From Antrodiella citrinella (taxonomy: Eukaryota > Basidiomycota > Agaricomycetes > Polyporales > Steccherinaceae): 44,282 bases of DNA. The translations under genes were made by a program, and so were the position numbers. The stretch is from contig SGPM01000231.1 of NCBI GenBank assembly GCA_004802725.1, positions 1 to 44,282 on the forward strand, given 5' to 3'. The notes beneath the pieces are model-generated. The model was not told where the DNA came from. It saw only the letters and a program-made list of their open reading frames with translations, and did no database searches. Below are positions 1 to 9,275 of this stretch, piece by piece; positions within the stretch are counted from its first letter, which is position 1, and each line of letters opens with the position of its first letter.

Positions 1-1
1 C

Positions 2-361
2 TACGAGAACAAGATCAAGCTTTTCATCTCTTCTGAGGTGCCCATAACGAAGGTGTTCGCTGATGACCCGAGTGCGGACGGTCAGGGGATCAGCGACCAT
101 ATGCGTAGCGTTATGGATGACCTTGTACGTTTTTTGGTCTTTGACCATCTTGATATCAACTTACATTTCGTTTAGGGTCTCTCTAGCGACGTCGTTGGCT
201 CTAGCTCCATGTTCAGCGGTGAAGAAGAGCTTTTCGCATTTGCGCGGTGCTGCTCCCGTCTGGTGCAGATGGGCAGCAAGGAGTGGGCGGAGAGCGCAGG
301 TCATCACTAGGCTTCACTGCCTTTCCTCTCACTCTCTGTTGTTCTCTTAGATTTGCTATAG
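2..361 (+). CDS. 3' end of an uncharacterised gene (5' part outside window)
   Basis: The open frame enters at the window edge. Exons read as 2-124, 176-299 and 351-361, joined across two introns (125-175, GTACGT...TTTAG; 300-350, GTCATC...CTTAG) with phases that fit. The visible C-terminal 83 or so residues include SSMFSGEEELFAFARCCSRL and QMGSKEWAES, then end shortly after the last junction (ADLL, TAG at 359-361). The segment is rich in acidic and helical-looking residues with no signal or membrane segment. I do not recognise the family. The coherent reading across two splice junctions is the main support for a real gene; the second donor (GTCATC) is weaker than usual. Confidence 0.6.
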
Positions 362-657
362 GACCGTATTCTTCACGTATGAACTTGGATACACATTCGC
401 TATATACTTACTGTATCTCTCATTATCTTACCGCACGTAGTGTGCATGTATCACAATACACTTCATACTATACTTGGATACGACAGTGATAGACATTGTA
501 TTTTATTTGTACATTTCATATTCGTCGAGGTATCTTGTATGCGCATCAGGGGGCGACCAGTTGAGCTGGCGAGCACATACCACCCCCATTTGCCGACATC
601 AGGACCCCGTAACCATTCACCTGATATATCCACAAGATTATCACAGTTTATCTGAAA
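362..657. other. Intergenic, AT-rich 3' flank
   Basis: No convincing coding signal. It holds the left copy (548-587) of an imperfect inverted repeat whose partner lies at 1911-1950. The rest is AT-rich sequence, presumably 3' UTR of the left-edge gene and of the minus-strand gene that ends at 658. Confidence 0.4.
548..587 (+). repeat. Left copy of imperfect ~40-bp inverted repeat
   Basis: The plus-strand core reads CCAGTTGAGCTGGCGA, followed by a CACCCC tract. The reverse complement of 1911-1950 reads CCAGTAGAGCTGGCGA with the same GGGCG lead-in and CACCCC tail. By eye the arms are about 80 percent identical over 40 bp. They enclose the CGFCG gene. Confidence 0.45.
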
Positions 658-1341
658 TCATCGCCGTTTTGTGGGCGGTTGTGTTTGTGTACTGACTACA
701 CTCGAATCGGACTCTGCGCGATCGTGTTTTGTCTTCACTTCCACAGCTCTCTTCAAGTCCTCCGCGATTTCACGGTAATCATCGCTATCCAACAACCTGT
801 TCTCCACTCGATACCTCGCCGTCCGCTCCTTCCCAATGCCCAACACCATTTCTTCTTCGGATGAGATGAACATGTCAACGAGGAGTTGCTTTCCGATGAT
901 AGGGAAATTGTTGTCGTCCGTTGAATGCTCACTCGTGACATGATAGAGTGCATTGAACTTCCAAATGGTTCGTCGGCGCCCTGACTGTGAGTGCTTGCAG
1001 GTGTCGCAGTGAATTGGAATATTGGTGCACGGCGCGTTGACTGAAGATTTGGAAGCCACGGAATACACCATTTTTATAGTGGTACTTGCAGCTGGACAGC
1101 ACTTGGTAAGTCTTCCCACTCTTTGTTCATTTGAGTGAATAAAGCAGCCGTCTAGTCCGCAGAACCCACAAGGGTTGTTGCCCGATGTAGTTGGCAAGAC
1201 CTGACTCGGACGAGGAACTGGTGTATGGGTGCGGGAGTTGAGCGAGATGATGGCGATGTTGAACGATGTAGAAAAGCACCATGTGAGTTGTTGGAGTGGA
1301 CGATAGCGATGAGAGCACAGAAAGAGGCGGAGGGGTTGCAC
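658..1341 (-). CDS. Cysteine-rich CGFCG protein, probable zinc-binding hypothetical
   Basis: A minus-strand frame ending in TGA at 658-660. After a low-complexity N-terminus it shows a metal-binding pattern: NPCGFCGLDGCFIH, then CC, then APCTNIPIHCDTC, followed by RRTIWKFNALYHVTSEHS. Closely similar CGFCG...CTNVPIHC...IWKYN..YH..SEH stretches occur in many uncharacterised agaricomycete proteins (from memory, no search run). The Cys/His spacing suggests a zinc ribbon or BED-like fold. The C-terminus is charged and ends in a basic TKRR, a possible nuclear signal. The true start is uncertain: the first 60 or so residues look non-coding, so the conserved part may be a last exon beginning near 1210. 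A short frame at 1694-1765 (starting MIPPIEIDGISYEV) may be an upstream exon. Function unknown; a DNA-binding or transposon-derived role is only a guess. Confidence 0.55.
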   Translation of the reverse strand: MQPLRLFLCSHRYRPLQQLTWCFSTSFNIAIISLNSRTHTPVPRPSQVLPTTSGNNPCGFCGLDGCFIHSNEQRVGRLTKCCPAASTTIKMVYSVASKSSVNAPCTNIPIHCDTCKHSQSGRRRTIWKFNALYHVTSEHSTDDNNFPIIGKQLLVDMFISSEEEMVLGIGKERTARYRVENRLLDSDDYREIAEDLKRAVEVKTKHDRAESDSSVVSTQTQPPTKRR

Positions 1342-1768
1342 TGGTGGTCGAAATCAGAGTGAGATCACGATAGGTTGGTGAGGGTACCGGTATATGATCA
1401 CGGGAGGAGCCTAAAATAAAAAGAGAAAGGGTTGAACGCGACACGGCATCGGGGTCATTACTTGCTGTGGCGATCGAAGTGTCTGGTTGTCGAGAAATGT
1501 TCAGTGCAGATGACTAAAGACGTTATGTCCCCATCAGCGAGCATGATACAGGAGTATCAATTAATATGGGTACCTTTTGGTTCCTTCTACCTGCTTTCTT
1601 CGCCTGCTCCACACATTTATCTGACGACCTGTGTTCTGCAGCGACGAAGTCTTGCTTGGTTCGCGCAAGCCAATCATCTTGCCGCAGAGATCGTCATGCA
1701 CCTGTTGTTTCATTGTAGGAGAGGACTTCGTAGCTGATGCCGTCAATCTCGATGGGGGGGATCATGGC

Positions 1769-1973
1769 NAGGGGATGTAAAGCGATGGCGAACGAGAACG
1801 AGAACATTGAATAAGAGTGAGATTGAGAGCGATGAGCCAGAGACGATCTGATCCATCTAATCTTGACAGGACCCCTGGCACAAGTAGGGGCTGGTTTCCT
1901 TTTCAAGAGAGGGGTGGTCGATGTCTTCGCCAGCTCTACTGGGCGCCCCTCGCCGANTGNNCNNCGTTNNAAN
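1769..1973. other. Low-quality patch with ambiguous bases
   Basis: Single Ns occur at 1769, 1957, 1960, 1961, 1963, 1964, 1969, 1970 and 1973. They are scattered rather than a fixed-length gap, as expected from poor base calls, so reading frames across 1342-2173 cannot be trusted. I see no convincing gene in the rest of 1342-2173 beyond the possible exon at 1694-1765. Confidence 0.9.
1911..1950 (-). repeat. Right copy of imperfect ~40-bp inverted repeat
   Basis: This is the inverted partner of 548-587. It abuts a low-quality stretch with Ns from 1957 on. It could be a decayed terminal inverted repeat, or a shared coding motif: both arms can be translated as RPVELA. Confidence 0.4.
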
Positions 1974-2173
1974 ACCCGAGTGTAAGCGCTCTGCTCTGTG
2001 GGAACTTGGAAGTTGGAACCAAGGTTGAAGGAATCTGTTCCAGTCATATGTCACTGACAAACACGCGCATGGCAGACACAATGCATCCTTGACATGACGG
2101 TTCCAGTTTAAATAGTCAGCAAAGAGTCCGGCGCTGAAACTTGGTAAGCACCATCCACGTCCGCCTGTTCCCT

Positions 2174-5106
2174 ATGCCATTAAAAAGTCATATCCCAAAG
2201 TTGCTATTCGTTGCGTGGTCTCGTTTAGCCCCAAAATCTCGGTCGGGATCAGCGGTGGTCGCAGTACGAGACCCCGAGCCAACCGAACATGACCCTTCCG
2301 AGCCGGCGTTGGATTCTACTATTCCACCTCACATTCTTGCGCTCCTCGATGAGCGTGCCATAGATCCACTGCAAACTTTGGATATAGACAGTGCGCAGTC
2401 TATGCTTTCCAAGATCTGCCAGGTATGTGTAGGACTGATCCACATGCGGGGTTTTCGGCTAATTCACGAACGTCCAAGGTGTTAACGTTGAAGCCAGAAG
2501 AGCCAGGTTCTCTCGGTCTTGCGCTGTCGAACACCAACCGTGCACAGCTCCGACGGCTCTCACTGAAGCTTGCAATCACACACTGTGTGTTTCCAGTCGC
2601 ATTTAAGTTGGATGGCATCAAAGTCCATGACGTCGACCTGCGTCGCCCGATGATGGGAGCTTTTGCCCAAGTATTTTGCGGGACCTATGGCGACGAAAAG
2701 GTCGCTGTAAAGAAACTGAGGGTATCCCGGAATGCGACTGAATCTCAAAAGAGGCTGGTGAGTTCTCGTGCTATCATTGGGAACAGCAGACATCGATTGA
2801 CAGGAACGATTGAGCCAGGCTATCTACCGCGAGTCCCTTTTGTGGAACATCGCAGCTCACGAGCACGTCCTTCCGATTCTTGGCATTTCCGAAGACGTAT
2901 TTCCTGGCAATATGTGCATGGTCTCGCCGTGGATGGAGAATGGTAGTCTCAAGGACTACCTGTTTATTCAGAAGAGTGAAGGCAATCTAAGTGGGAATAT
3001 ATTTGTGACCTCTGTGCACGAATGGGTGAGATCAATGCGACTTTCAGGCGACATTCTACCAGCTGATCATCTGGCATAGCTACGTCAAAGTGCGCTAGGT
3101 CTAACTTTCTTACACAAGCAGGATATTGTCCACGGTGACATCCATGCCGGGAACATCATTATTGACGATGCTGGTCAAGCCCGTCTGACTGATTTTGGGC
3201 TGTCGCTCCTCTCCGAAGCAATATCCCATGGATATGGTTCGATCCACGGCGGCGGCGCAGATCAGTGGAGAGCACCCGAGCTCATCGCCCCTGAAATGTT
3301 TGGTCTCGATTCCAAGCGACAAACATTTGCGAGCGACGTGTACTCCTTCGGATGTACTTGCGTGGAGGTGCGCCGGTTGACTAGATTCGTTTCACTAGAC
3401 CTGACTTTTCTGTCAGCTTTACGTGGGAGGTCCGCCTTTTCGAACCTCAATGCTTACCAACTGCAGAATCACATCGTGCAGGGTGACCGTCCCCCTCGTC
3501 CCTCGCTTCCAGATGGACGACCCATCGCCGACGATATGTGGGCGTTGATTGAACACTGCTGGGATGGAGACCGGTTGCAACGTCCTTCTATAGAAGATGT
3601 TCTGCGAAGGGTTACTGAGATTACGCATCTGCCATTGCCGTCCGAGCTTCCGCCTGCTCCGACTCTACCGGAACAAACTCCACCTCGAATATTACTCGAG
3701 GAGGTATGTCAGCTCGCCCCATTCGGAAGTCCACTTACTCACTTCCATATACAGCTTGGCGGTGTCTCGAATTACATACAGACTCTTATCTCACGGCCGG
3801 AAGATGTTGTTGTATCTATTGATATCTTGTCTGTGGACGCCGTGCAGGTGGTAGTGAACGAAATGTGGAAGGTAGGTCTTCAGCATAGTCCTCGATGGGA
3901 CTGCATATTGACATGCATGTGGTAGTTACTGCAAATAGTACCTGGGCCTCAAGACATTACGGACGTCACCAGACGGAATAAACTCCGACGATTGTGCTTG
4001 AAGATATGCATTGTACACGACATATTGCCATCTGTTTTGTTGATCGAACAAATTCAGATGGTGTATGACAAGCAAGAGGGCGCACTGGCAGGTGGATTTT
4101 CAGACATCTTCATTGGATCCTACCGGGGATCGAAGGTGGCGGTGAAACGTATGCGGACTTACCATATGTCTAGTGCTTTACAGAATGCGCAGCTTAGAAA
4201 GGTGAGCTACTGTCGCTTGCTATGTATTCATGCTCCATTCCATAAAATACCAGGCTTTCCGCAGGGAGTCGATGATTTGGGCACCATTGGTCCATGAACA
4301 TGTACTTCCGTTCCTCGGTATCTCCAACGAGGTCTTCGAAGGCATTTTGTGTATAGTGCTACCATGGATGGAAAGGGGGAGTGCCTGTAATTACCTTCGT
4401 GCTCAACAGAGTCAAGGGGAATTACTTGGGATCGATTTTGTGGCAGCCGTTGATAAATTGGTGAGCATACAAGTTGCTTATTTGTTACTCCAACTATACT
4501 AAGGAGCTTTATGTTCCTTTTTTCGATTCTCTTAGATGTATCAGGCCACACTTGGACTGAAATACCTTCACGACGAAGGTGTTGTCCACGGTGATCTGCA
4601 TGCTGGCAATGTTCTCATAGACGACACAGGTGGCGCTCGTCTCTGTGATTTCGGTATGTCATTGATCTCGGCAGCAACTGTGTACGACTACGGGTCTATA
4701 CACGGCGGCGGTGCGCTGCGATGGTGTGCTCCAGAGCTCATCGATCCCGAGGAATTTGAGCTGGAAGCCAGTCGTCCGACATACGCCAGCGATATCTATT
4801 CCCTGGCTTGTCTTAACGTAGAGGTGCGCGGGACCTCGGGAACTTACACATTCATACATATTGACACTATTTCATTAGCTTTATACAGGTGCGCCACCCT
4901 GGCCCGAGTTGAGTGGGCTGCAAGTCATTAGGAGAGTGTTGAAAGGACTGAGGCCGCCGCGGCCGTCCACACTCGACGGCATTCTCATGTCGGACGCCAT
5001 GTGGTTCATCACCAAACAATGTTGGGCTCAAGATCGAAATGACAGACCTGTGGTTGCGGAAGTTGTTCGTATGTTGAAAGTGATCGTCGACGAGGAGGTA
5101 CTGTGA
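2174..5106 (+). CDS. Tandem dual TKL-like protein kinase
   Basis: Ten exons: 2174-2422, 2479-2757, 2804-3025, 3080-3367, 3417-3703, 3755-3871, 3926-4201, 4254-4460, 4536-4823 and 4879-5106. Intron phases are all 0, and the product is about 810 residues. Kinase 1 shows a Gly loop (GAFAQVF), VAVKKL lysine, ITHEHV-like AHEHVLP hinge region, catalytic loop VHGDIHAGN, DFG (TDFGLS), APE (WRAPE) and a C-lobe WDGDRLQRPS motif. Kinase 2 repeats this: GGFSDIF, VAVKRM, VHEHVLP, VHGDLHAGN, CDFGMS, WCAPE, WAQDRNDRP. HRD is HGD in both, as in many agaricomycete TKL-like kinases. A helical leader precedes each domain (LRRLSLKL / LRRLCLKI). Matching introns, including 288-nt catalytic exons in both halves, indicate an internal duplication. 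Exon 5 of kinase 1 needs a one-base shift near 3437-3440 to stay in frame. The start at 2174 is the first ATG in frame. Probable Ser/Thr kinase; substrate unknown. Confidence 0.85.
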
Positions 5107-5593
5107 TGTTACTGTTGGCTCTCGAGATTCAAGCTTGTTGTAGCCTAACTGCTTGAATTTATTCAACTTGAATAAGTAATGGCTTAGATTGACTCGGAGA
5201 CACACTAGTTACCGTGCTATGTAGTACAAAAACGGGGTACAGGGATTTGGATCTCGGCGTAAAACTAACCATGAACCAAAACGCCCAGAGCTCGTAGTAT
5301 GAATCGAAGTCGGCAAGTTGAAAGTGCAAATAGGAAGAGCAACATGGTGTGTATCGGCGACAGCGAATGTTTTCAAGGGATTCATTCTCGGGTCACTATC
5401 CCTGTAACTCGAAGTACAACGAAAGCATGACCATGGAACTCCCAACAAGATGCGCATAATCATGATGAACGTACAGTACATTCGATGTCATCGTGCAATC
5501 AAGACATGAGTCACAGTCCAGATGACCTATCTGGTATCCCCATTGACAGTTGGGTTTACCAGGCTTCGAGTCGGGGCCAACACTACAGACCTT
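5107..5593. other. Intergenic between kinase and decayed minus-strand genes
   Basis: This is the 3' flank of the kinase gene. On the minus strand a possible spliced tail of the coiled-coil reading can be followed across an intron-like segment (donor GTGAGTC near 5650, acceptor CTACAG near 5591) to about 5400. It carries no recognisable domain. Confidence 0.35.
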
Positions 5594-5945
5594 TAGCTGT
5601 AGGACAATGTTGAGCGTGTGTCCAATGTCAATGATCGGACACAAAGACTCACCTGGTCCACCAACGCCGACATGGCGGCCACCCCGTTCTTGTACTTGTC
5701 ATTCTGCGCGTTGATATCCGCTAATTCCTTGGCCTGCTTCTCAGCCAATTCTTTCGTCTGCTGCTCCCGCTCGTGCTTCTCGTTCAGCTCCTTCGTCTGC
5801 TTCAGTTCTGATTTGTACCACGCCACCTGCGCCTGGAGCTGTGCAACCTCTTTTCCACGAGCTGCCACGCTCTCCTCCGCATCCGTCGCCACCTGGTCTT
5901 GCAATCGTTTGATCTTCTCATCCTTATCAACTATGCATCTCCAAG
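5594..5945 (-). pseudogene. Coiled-coil coding remnant downstream of the PFK-2 pseudogene
   Basis: The minus-strand reading is dominated by heptad-like charged repeats: DKDEKIKRLQDQV, AQLQAQVAWYKSELKQ, KELNEKHEREQQTKEL, EKQAKELADINAQND. It ends with ALVDQ followed by a plausible splice donor (GTGAGTC). Upstream, the same helix-forming character continues in another frame (SREERIEQLLEMH, before a stop at 5927), so an extra or missing base lies near 5930-5940. No domain beyond a coiled coil is visible. It may be a C-terminal extension of the decayed phosphofructokinase-2 copy, or a separate gene fused to it by rearrangement. Confidence 0.45.
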
Positions 5946-6125
5946 AGCTGCTCGATCCTCTCCTCTCGACTCCGGGCCCCCTCCTCCATGGTGTGGAGCC
6001 TACCCTCGACCGCATTCGTCTCGGACCAGGAGTAGGTGAGGTTGGGGACCCCGTGGCCGTCTTCCTTGACTTCCTGTCGCCCCTTTCCCTGGGTATCTTC
6101 CGCGTCGTTCTCATAGAAATTATGC

Positions 6126-7960
6126 TCGTCCTTGCCTGATCCGCCATGACTTCTTCCTGGCCCGTCCCAGAAATGATAAACCTGGCGATGCACTCCATAC
6201 GACGTCGGGACAACCTCGATGAGATCGCCTCTTACAACTTCAATGGGTGGGGAATTCTGAGGCTGATATTCCTACGAGATATCCCCACATACATCAGATG
6301 ACCCGAGGCGTGTCCTATGATGAGAAGATCTTCTGTTTCTCTCTCCTCCAGCTCTATCAAGTTCGGTTCAAGCCGACCTGCGACGGATACGCTGTTATGA
6401 GACATGTGATCTCTGACGAACAGCAAGAGCAAGCGAACGCACCACATAGGTCGTGGTAGCTCCTCAGCTCTGGGAGCACGCGCGGGGGGCGTGGGGATCC
6501 TCGACGAAACGCTCCCACTCGTCCGGGTACTATACCTGCGCACTTGGTCGGGCGTCCATGCCGTCCCACACGCCGGGGGTTGAGTTCGGCCATCTGGGGG
6601 TTCCTCTACGACTTTCACTGGAGGACCGGCATCCTTTGGTTTGAAAAAAAAACGGCCATGCGATGTGGTGTGAGCTCCGGCGAGTAGATGTCCGAATCTG
6701 CAGGAAACACTGAGTGCACTTCTGGCACGGTAAATAATTGCAATGGCCCAGTACGAACCACGAGTCGCCGGTCTCCTCTCTCCATTCCGTGAGCCTTGAG
6801 ATATTTGGCCCGTCCGTCGGTCGAGGACGAACTCTGGTAGGCTTTCAGCATAATCCCACGAGTCGGATTTGTACGCGTGTGAGACGAGAGAATGTCCAGA
6901 CTGAACTTGGTGATACAATGAGGATACATGTGGTGAATAAAAATGGAGAAACTTACTCGTGCAAAATATATGGTTCTGTACGTGTTGTGAATGTTCATGA
7001 GGAAAAATACGACCCGAGACTAGAAATACAATGACGTCAGCTCTTTAATGATTACGACGCTCAGGGCACATCATCGTACCTGCAGATATCCTTGGATGTT
7101 CTTGCGCATATCATTAGCGCATTTACACGCATTTATTCTGATTACAACTCACGTTGACCATGATTTTTTCTCCGACCTGTTCCCGGCTAGTCAGCCAATG
7201 CCTCTTGTAGGCCACAAGAACGACTTACATTGATAACACGGACATAGGGCCATGTTGTCTCCGCTACGGGTTCATAATGGGTCTCATGGTCCTTTATGTG
7301 CCTATAATAGTCTGCAACAGCTTTCTCTGGATCCCAAGTTCGGTACTATGAGGCATTGTGATCGATAACATTTGACGACAAGTCATACGGTCTGGCGAGG
7401 ATATCTTCACGCTCCAGATATTGCTCATAATCAACGCTTCATTGTCACATGCCAACTCTGTATCCAAGCAAGGGGATCGTCAATCATCTCATCCATAGAG
7501 CATTCAGAACCGAATGCACCCAGCATGACAACTTGAATATGAATCCCCCGCCTTGTCGAACTTCTCCGCAATCCTCTGTCGGCGCTCGCGGGTACCTTTA
7601 TTCACATCACAGATAACCACCTGTCCTCCCGCCTTAAAGATTCAGAAATCCCAGATAACCTGCTCGCATACATCCAACACCTTCTGTCGCGAAGCCACTG
7701 TCTCCGGGCTCTTTGTTCCTAGTGGGAGAGGGCAGATCAGCGGGGACTGCAAGAGTTATAAGTATTTGATCTGATTACCTAGCATGAAATAGTCTGGACT
7801 CTGGAGGCAGTTTCTGGGCACCTCTGAGGGTTTTGCGACGATAGTCTCCGCGAGACACCCACCAGAGTCTTCACACCCCCGTCCACTGCACGCACACGGG
7901 GAAATGTGGTCTTTTTGCTACGAGCTGCCAGTGGAAGAGTCTGACGGTTGCGATGGGGGG
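6126..7960 (-). pseudogene. Decayed 6-phosphofructo-2-kinase/fructose-2,6-bisphosphatase gene
   Basis: Reading the minus strand from 7960 downward gives the family's motifs in order: a ruined P-loop (~7900-7956), GDYRRKT, PDYFML, SPETVASRQKVLD, DVNKGTRERRQRIAEKFDKA, CDNEALIMSNI and VKISSPD. These are followed by WDPEKAVADYYR, VAETTWPYVRVIN, VGEKIMVN, NIQGYLQ, FLMNIHNTYRTIYFAR, WDYAESLPEF, HHIAWPF, PDEWERFVEDPHA, DLLIIGHAS, RGDLIEVVPTSYGV and VYHFWDGPG. Intact-looking GT-AG introns separate several blocks, so this is a DNA-level copy, not a retrocopy. Lesions include TGA after IWDF, frame changes near 7525, 7790, 6644-6652 and 6530, a small insertion before DYF, and loss of the Walker A sequence. 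The ancestral enzyme makes and degrades fructose-2,6-bisphosphate, a glycolytic regulator. Non-functional unless the lesions are sequencing errors, which their number makes unlikely. Confidence 0.85.
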
Positions 7961-8674
7961 ACCTGATTGGGCATGTCCGAAGAGGAGACCGGATGCAGAG
8001 GCGCGACTATGGCAGATGCCAGTGGCTGTTGGGTACTGGTGTTCGTGCCGCACTTCCAGGCTTGAGATTGATCTGTGGGCGTGGGCTGACGTCGAGAGTG
8101 TTAGGGTGTTCGAAGCGAATGATGGCACGAGTGTCGTAGATAGTAGACGAATGTATTTGGATGTACAATGAATGCGTCGGGGGGAGATAGCCCGCGCGAG
8201 CGGGCCACTGCCAGTGTCGGTGCCGAACTCGCAACCTAAAACACAAGGGCCAGCCAGGAAAGTTTGGGGCTGGACATTGATACCATTGTATGCACGCGGT
8301 TCTTGTGAGGACGTTTAGAGTCTTTGATAGCGAGCTCATGACAGCTATCCACGGGAATTGCCGAGGGTCGATATCGATCACCCCAATCGCCACAGCTGGA
8401 CTGCACACAAAACATGTACACAAGTTCTGTCAAAACCGAAACATCACGCCGGAACTTCGTGTGGTGTCAATCCCGAGAGACGCGCAGCTGCGGCAGACCC
8501 TCCGTTGGGCCCGAAGCGCGTGCCAGGGCCTTCATTGGTAATGATTCTCATTCTCAGGACGACGCTGCTGTGACGATAACGGACTACGCCATCGAATTCA
8601 AACACAAATTTGCCCCTGCGACGACGACGTTCGAGTGATACTCACCCACTACCTACTGGAAACGGACGACGCCG
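7961..8674. other. Spacer; possible decayed N-terminal region of the PFK-2 copy
   Basis: On the minus strand 7961-8170 reads as Ser/Thr/Pro-rich sequence with several stops, possibly the eroded leader of the pseudogene. 8250-8674 is probably the promoter and 5' UTR of the plus-strand gene at 8675. No clear core promoter element was seen. Confidence 0.3.
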
Positions 8675-9179
8675 ATGTCGGACCTGACGAACCTGAATCC
8701 ATTCGCGGTGGTGGTGGCAGGGGTGTTCGTGCTGGTGCTGATTGCGTTGTACGTGGCGCGGCGTCGGATGCGCGGCGGGCTGCAAGCGAGGACAGGGGTG
8801 TCGTACGGTCCGGGGCCGGTGATCTGGGAGAAGGTGCCAAAGCTGGTGGACGTGTATGTGGGGGAAGCGGGGTGTGATGGGACGTGGGGGGAGGTGATGG
8901 TGAGTGCGTGTGGTGTGAATGGGAGAAGGACTGACGGGGAGTGTTAGCCTCTTTCTGTGGCGTTGCAGCGGGGAAGTGCGTTGTCGGGGCCTGTTTGTGA
9001 CGGGGTTACTGACGACAGCGGGGCAGATGGAGGGCGCGGAAGGGGCGTGCGGTGGGATCGGCGGAGATGGTGGAGGTGACGGTGACGATTGGGATGACAC
9101 TGACGAGCAGTGGCAGTACGCGCTGGGGAGTCTGTAGCAGTAGCCTCGTGGAGCATGCACGTGCAACCCGTCAGGCATG
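8675..9179 (+). CDS. Small single-pass membrane protein (hypothetical)
   Basis: Exon 1 (8675-8899, 75 residues) begins MSDLTNLNPF and has one strong N-terminal membrane segment (FAVVVAGVFVLVLIALYVA, residues 9-28), followed by a basic stop-transfer RRRMRGG. A cytosolic-looking part follows, with GPGPVIWEKVPKLVDVYVG and WGEVM. The intron is 8900-8947 (GTGAGT...TTAG) and exon 2 opens with PLSVALQRG. In that frame a stop comes early. A second frame further on gives SAEMVEVTVTIGM and ends at 9179; PLS followed by SAEMV..TV.I.MP is the pattern I recall from small agaricomycete membrane proteins. A frame change or an unseen intron between about 8990 and 9055 is therefore likely. Function unknown. 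Exon 1 is solid, the 3' half is not. Confidence 0.6.
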
Positions 9180-9275
9180 ACAGTCCTTGTTTCTTTTCGC
9201 CCCCCACGTCATTCCAACGTCCGTAGCTTGATCGCTGACCTCTCTTAAATATCCCATGGCCATTTCATTCTCGAA

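Noticed and set aside
8642..9178. Long minus-strand open frame rich in Pro, His and Arg
   Set aside because: Antisense shadow of the GC-rich small membrane-protein gene; its composition is that of a complementary frame.
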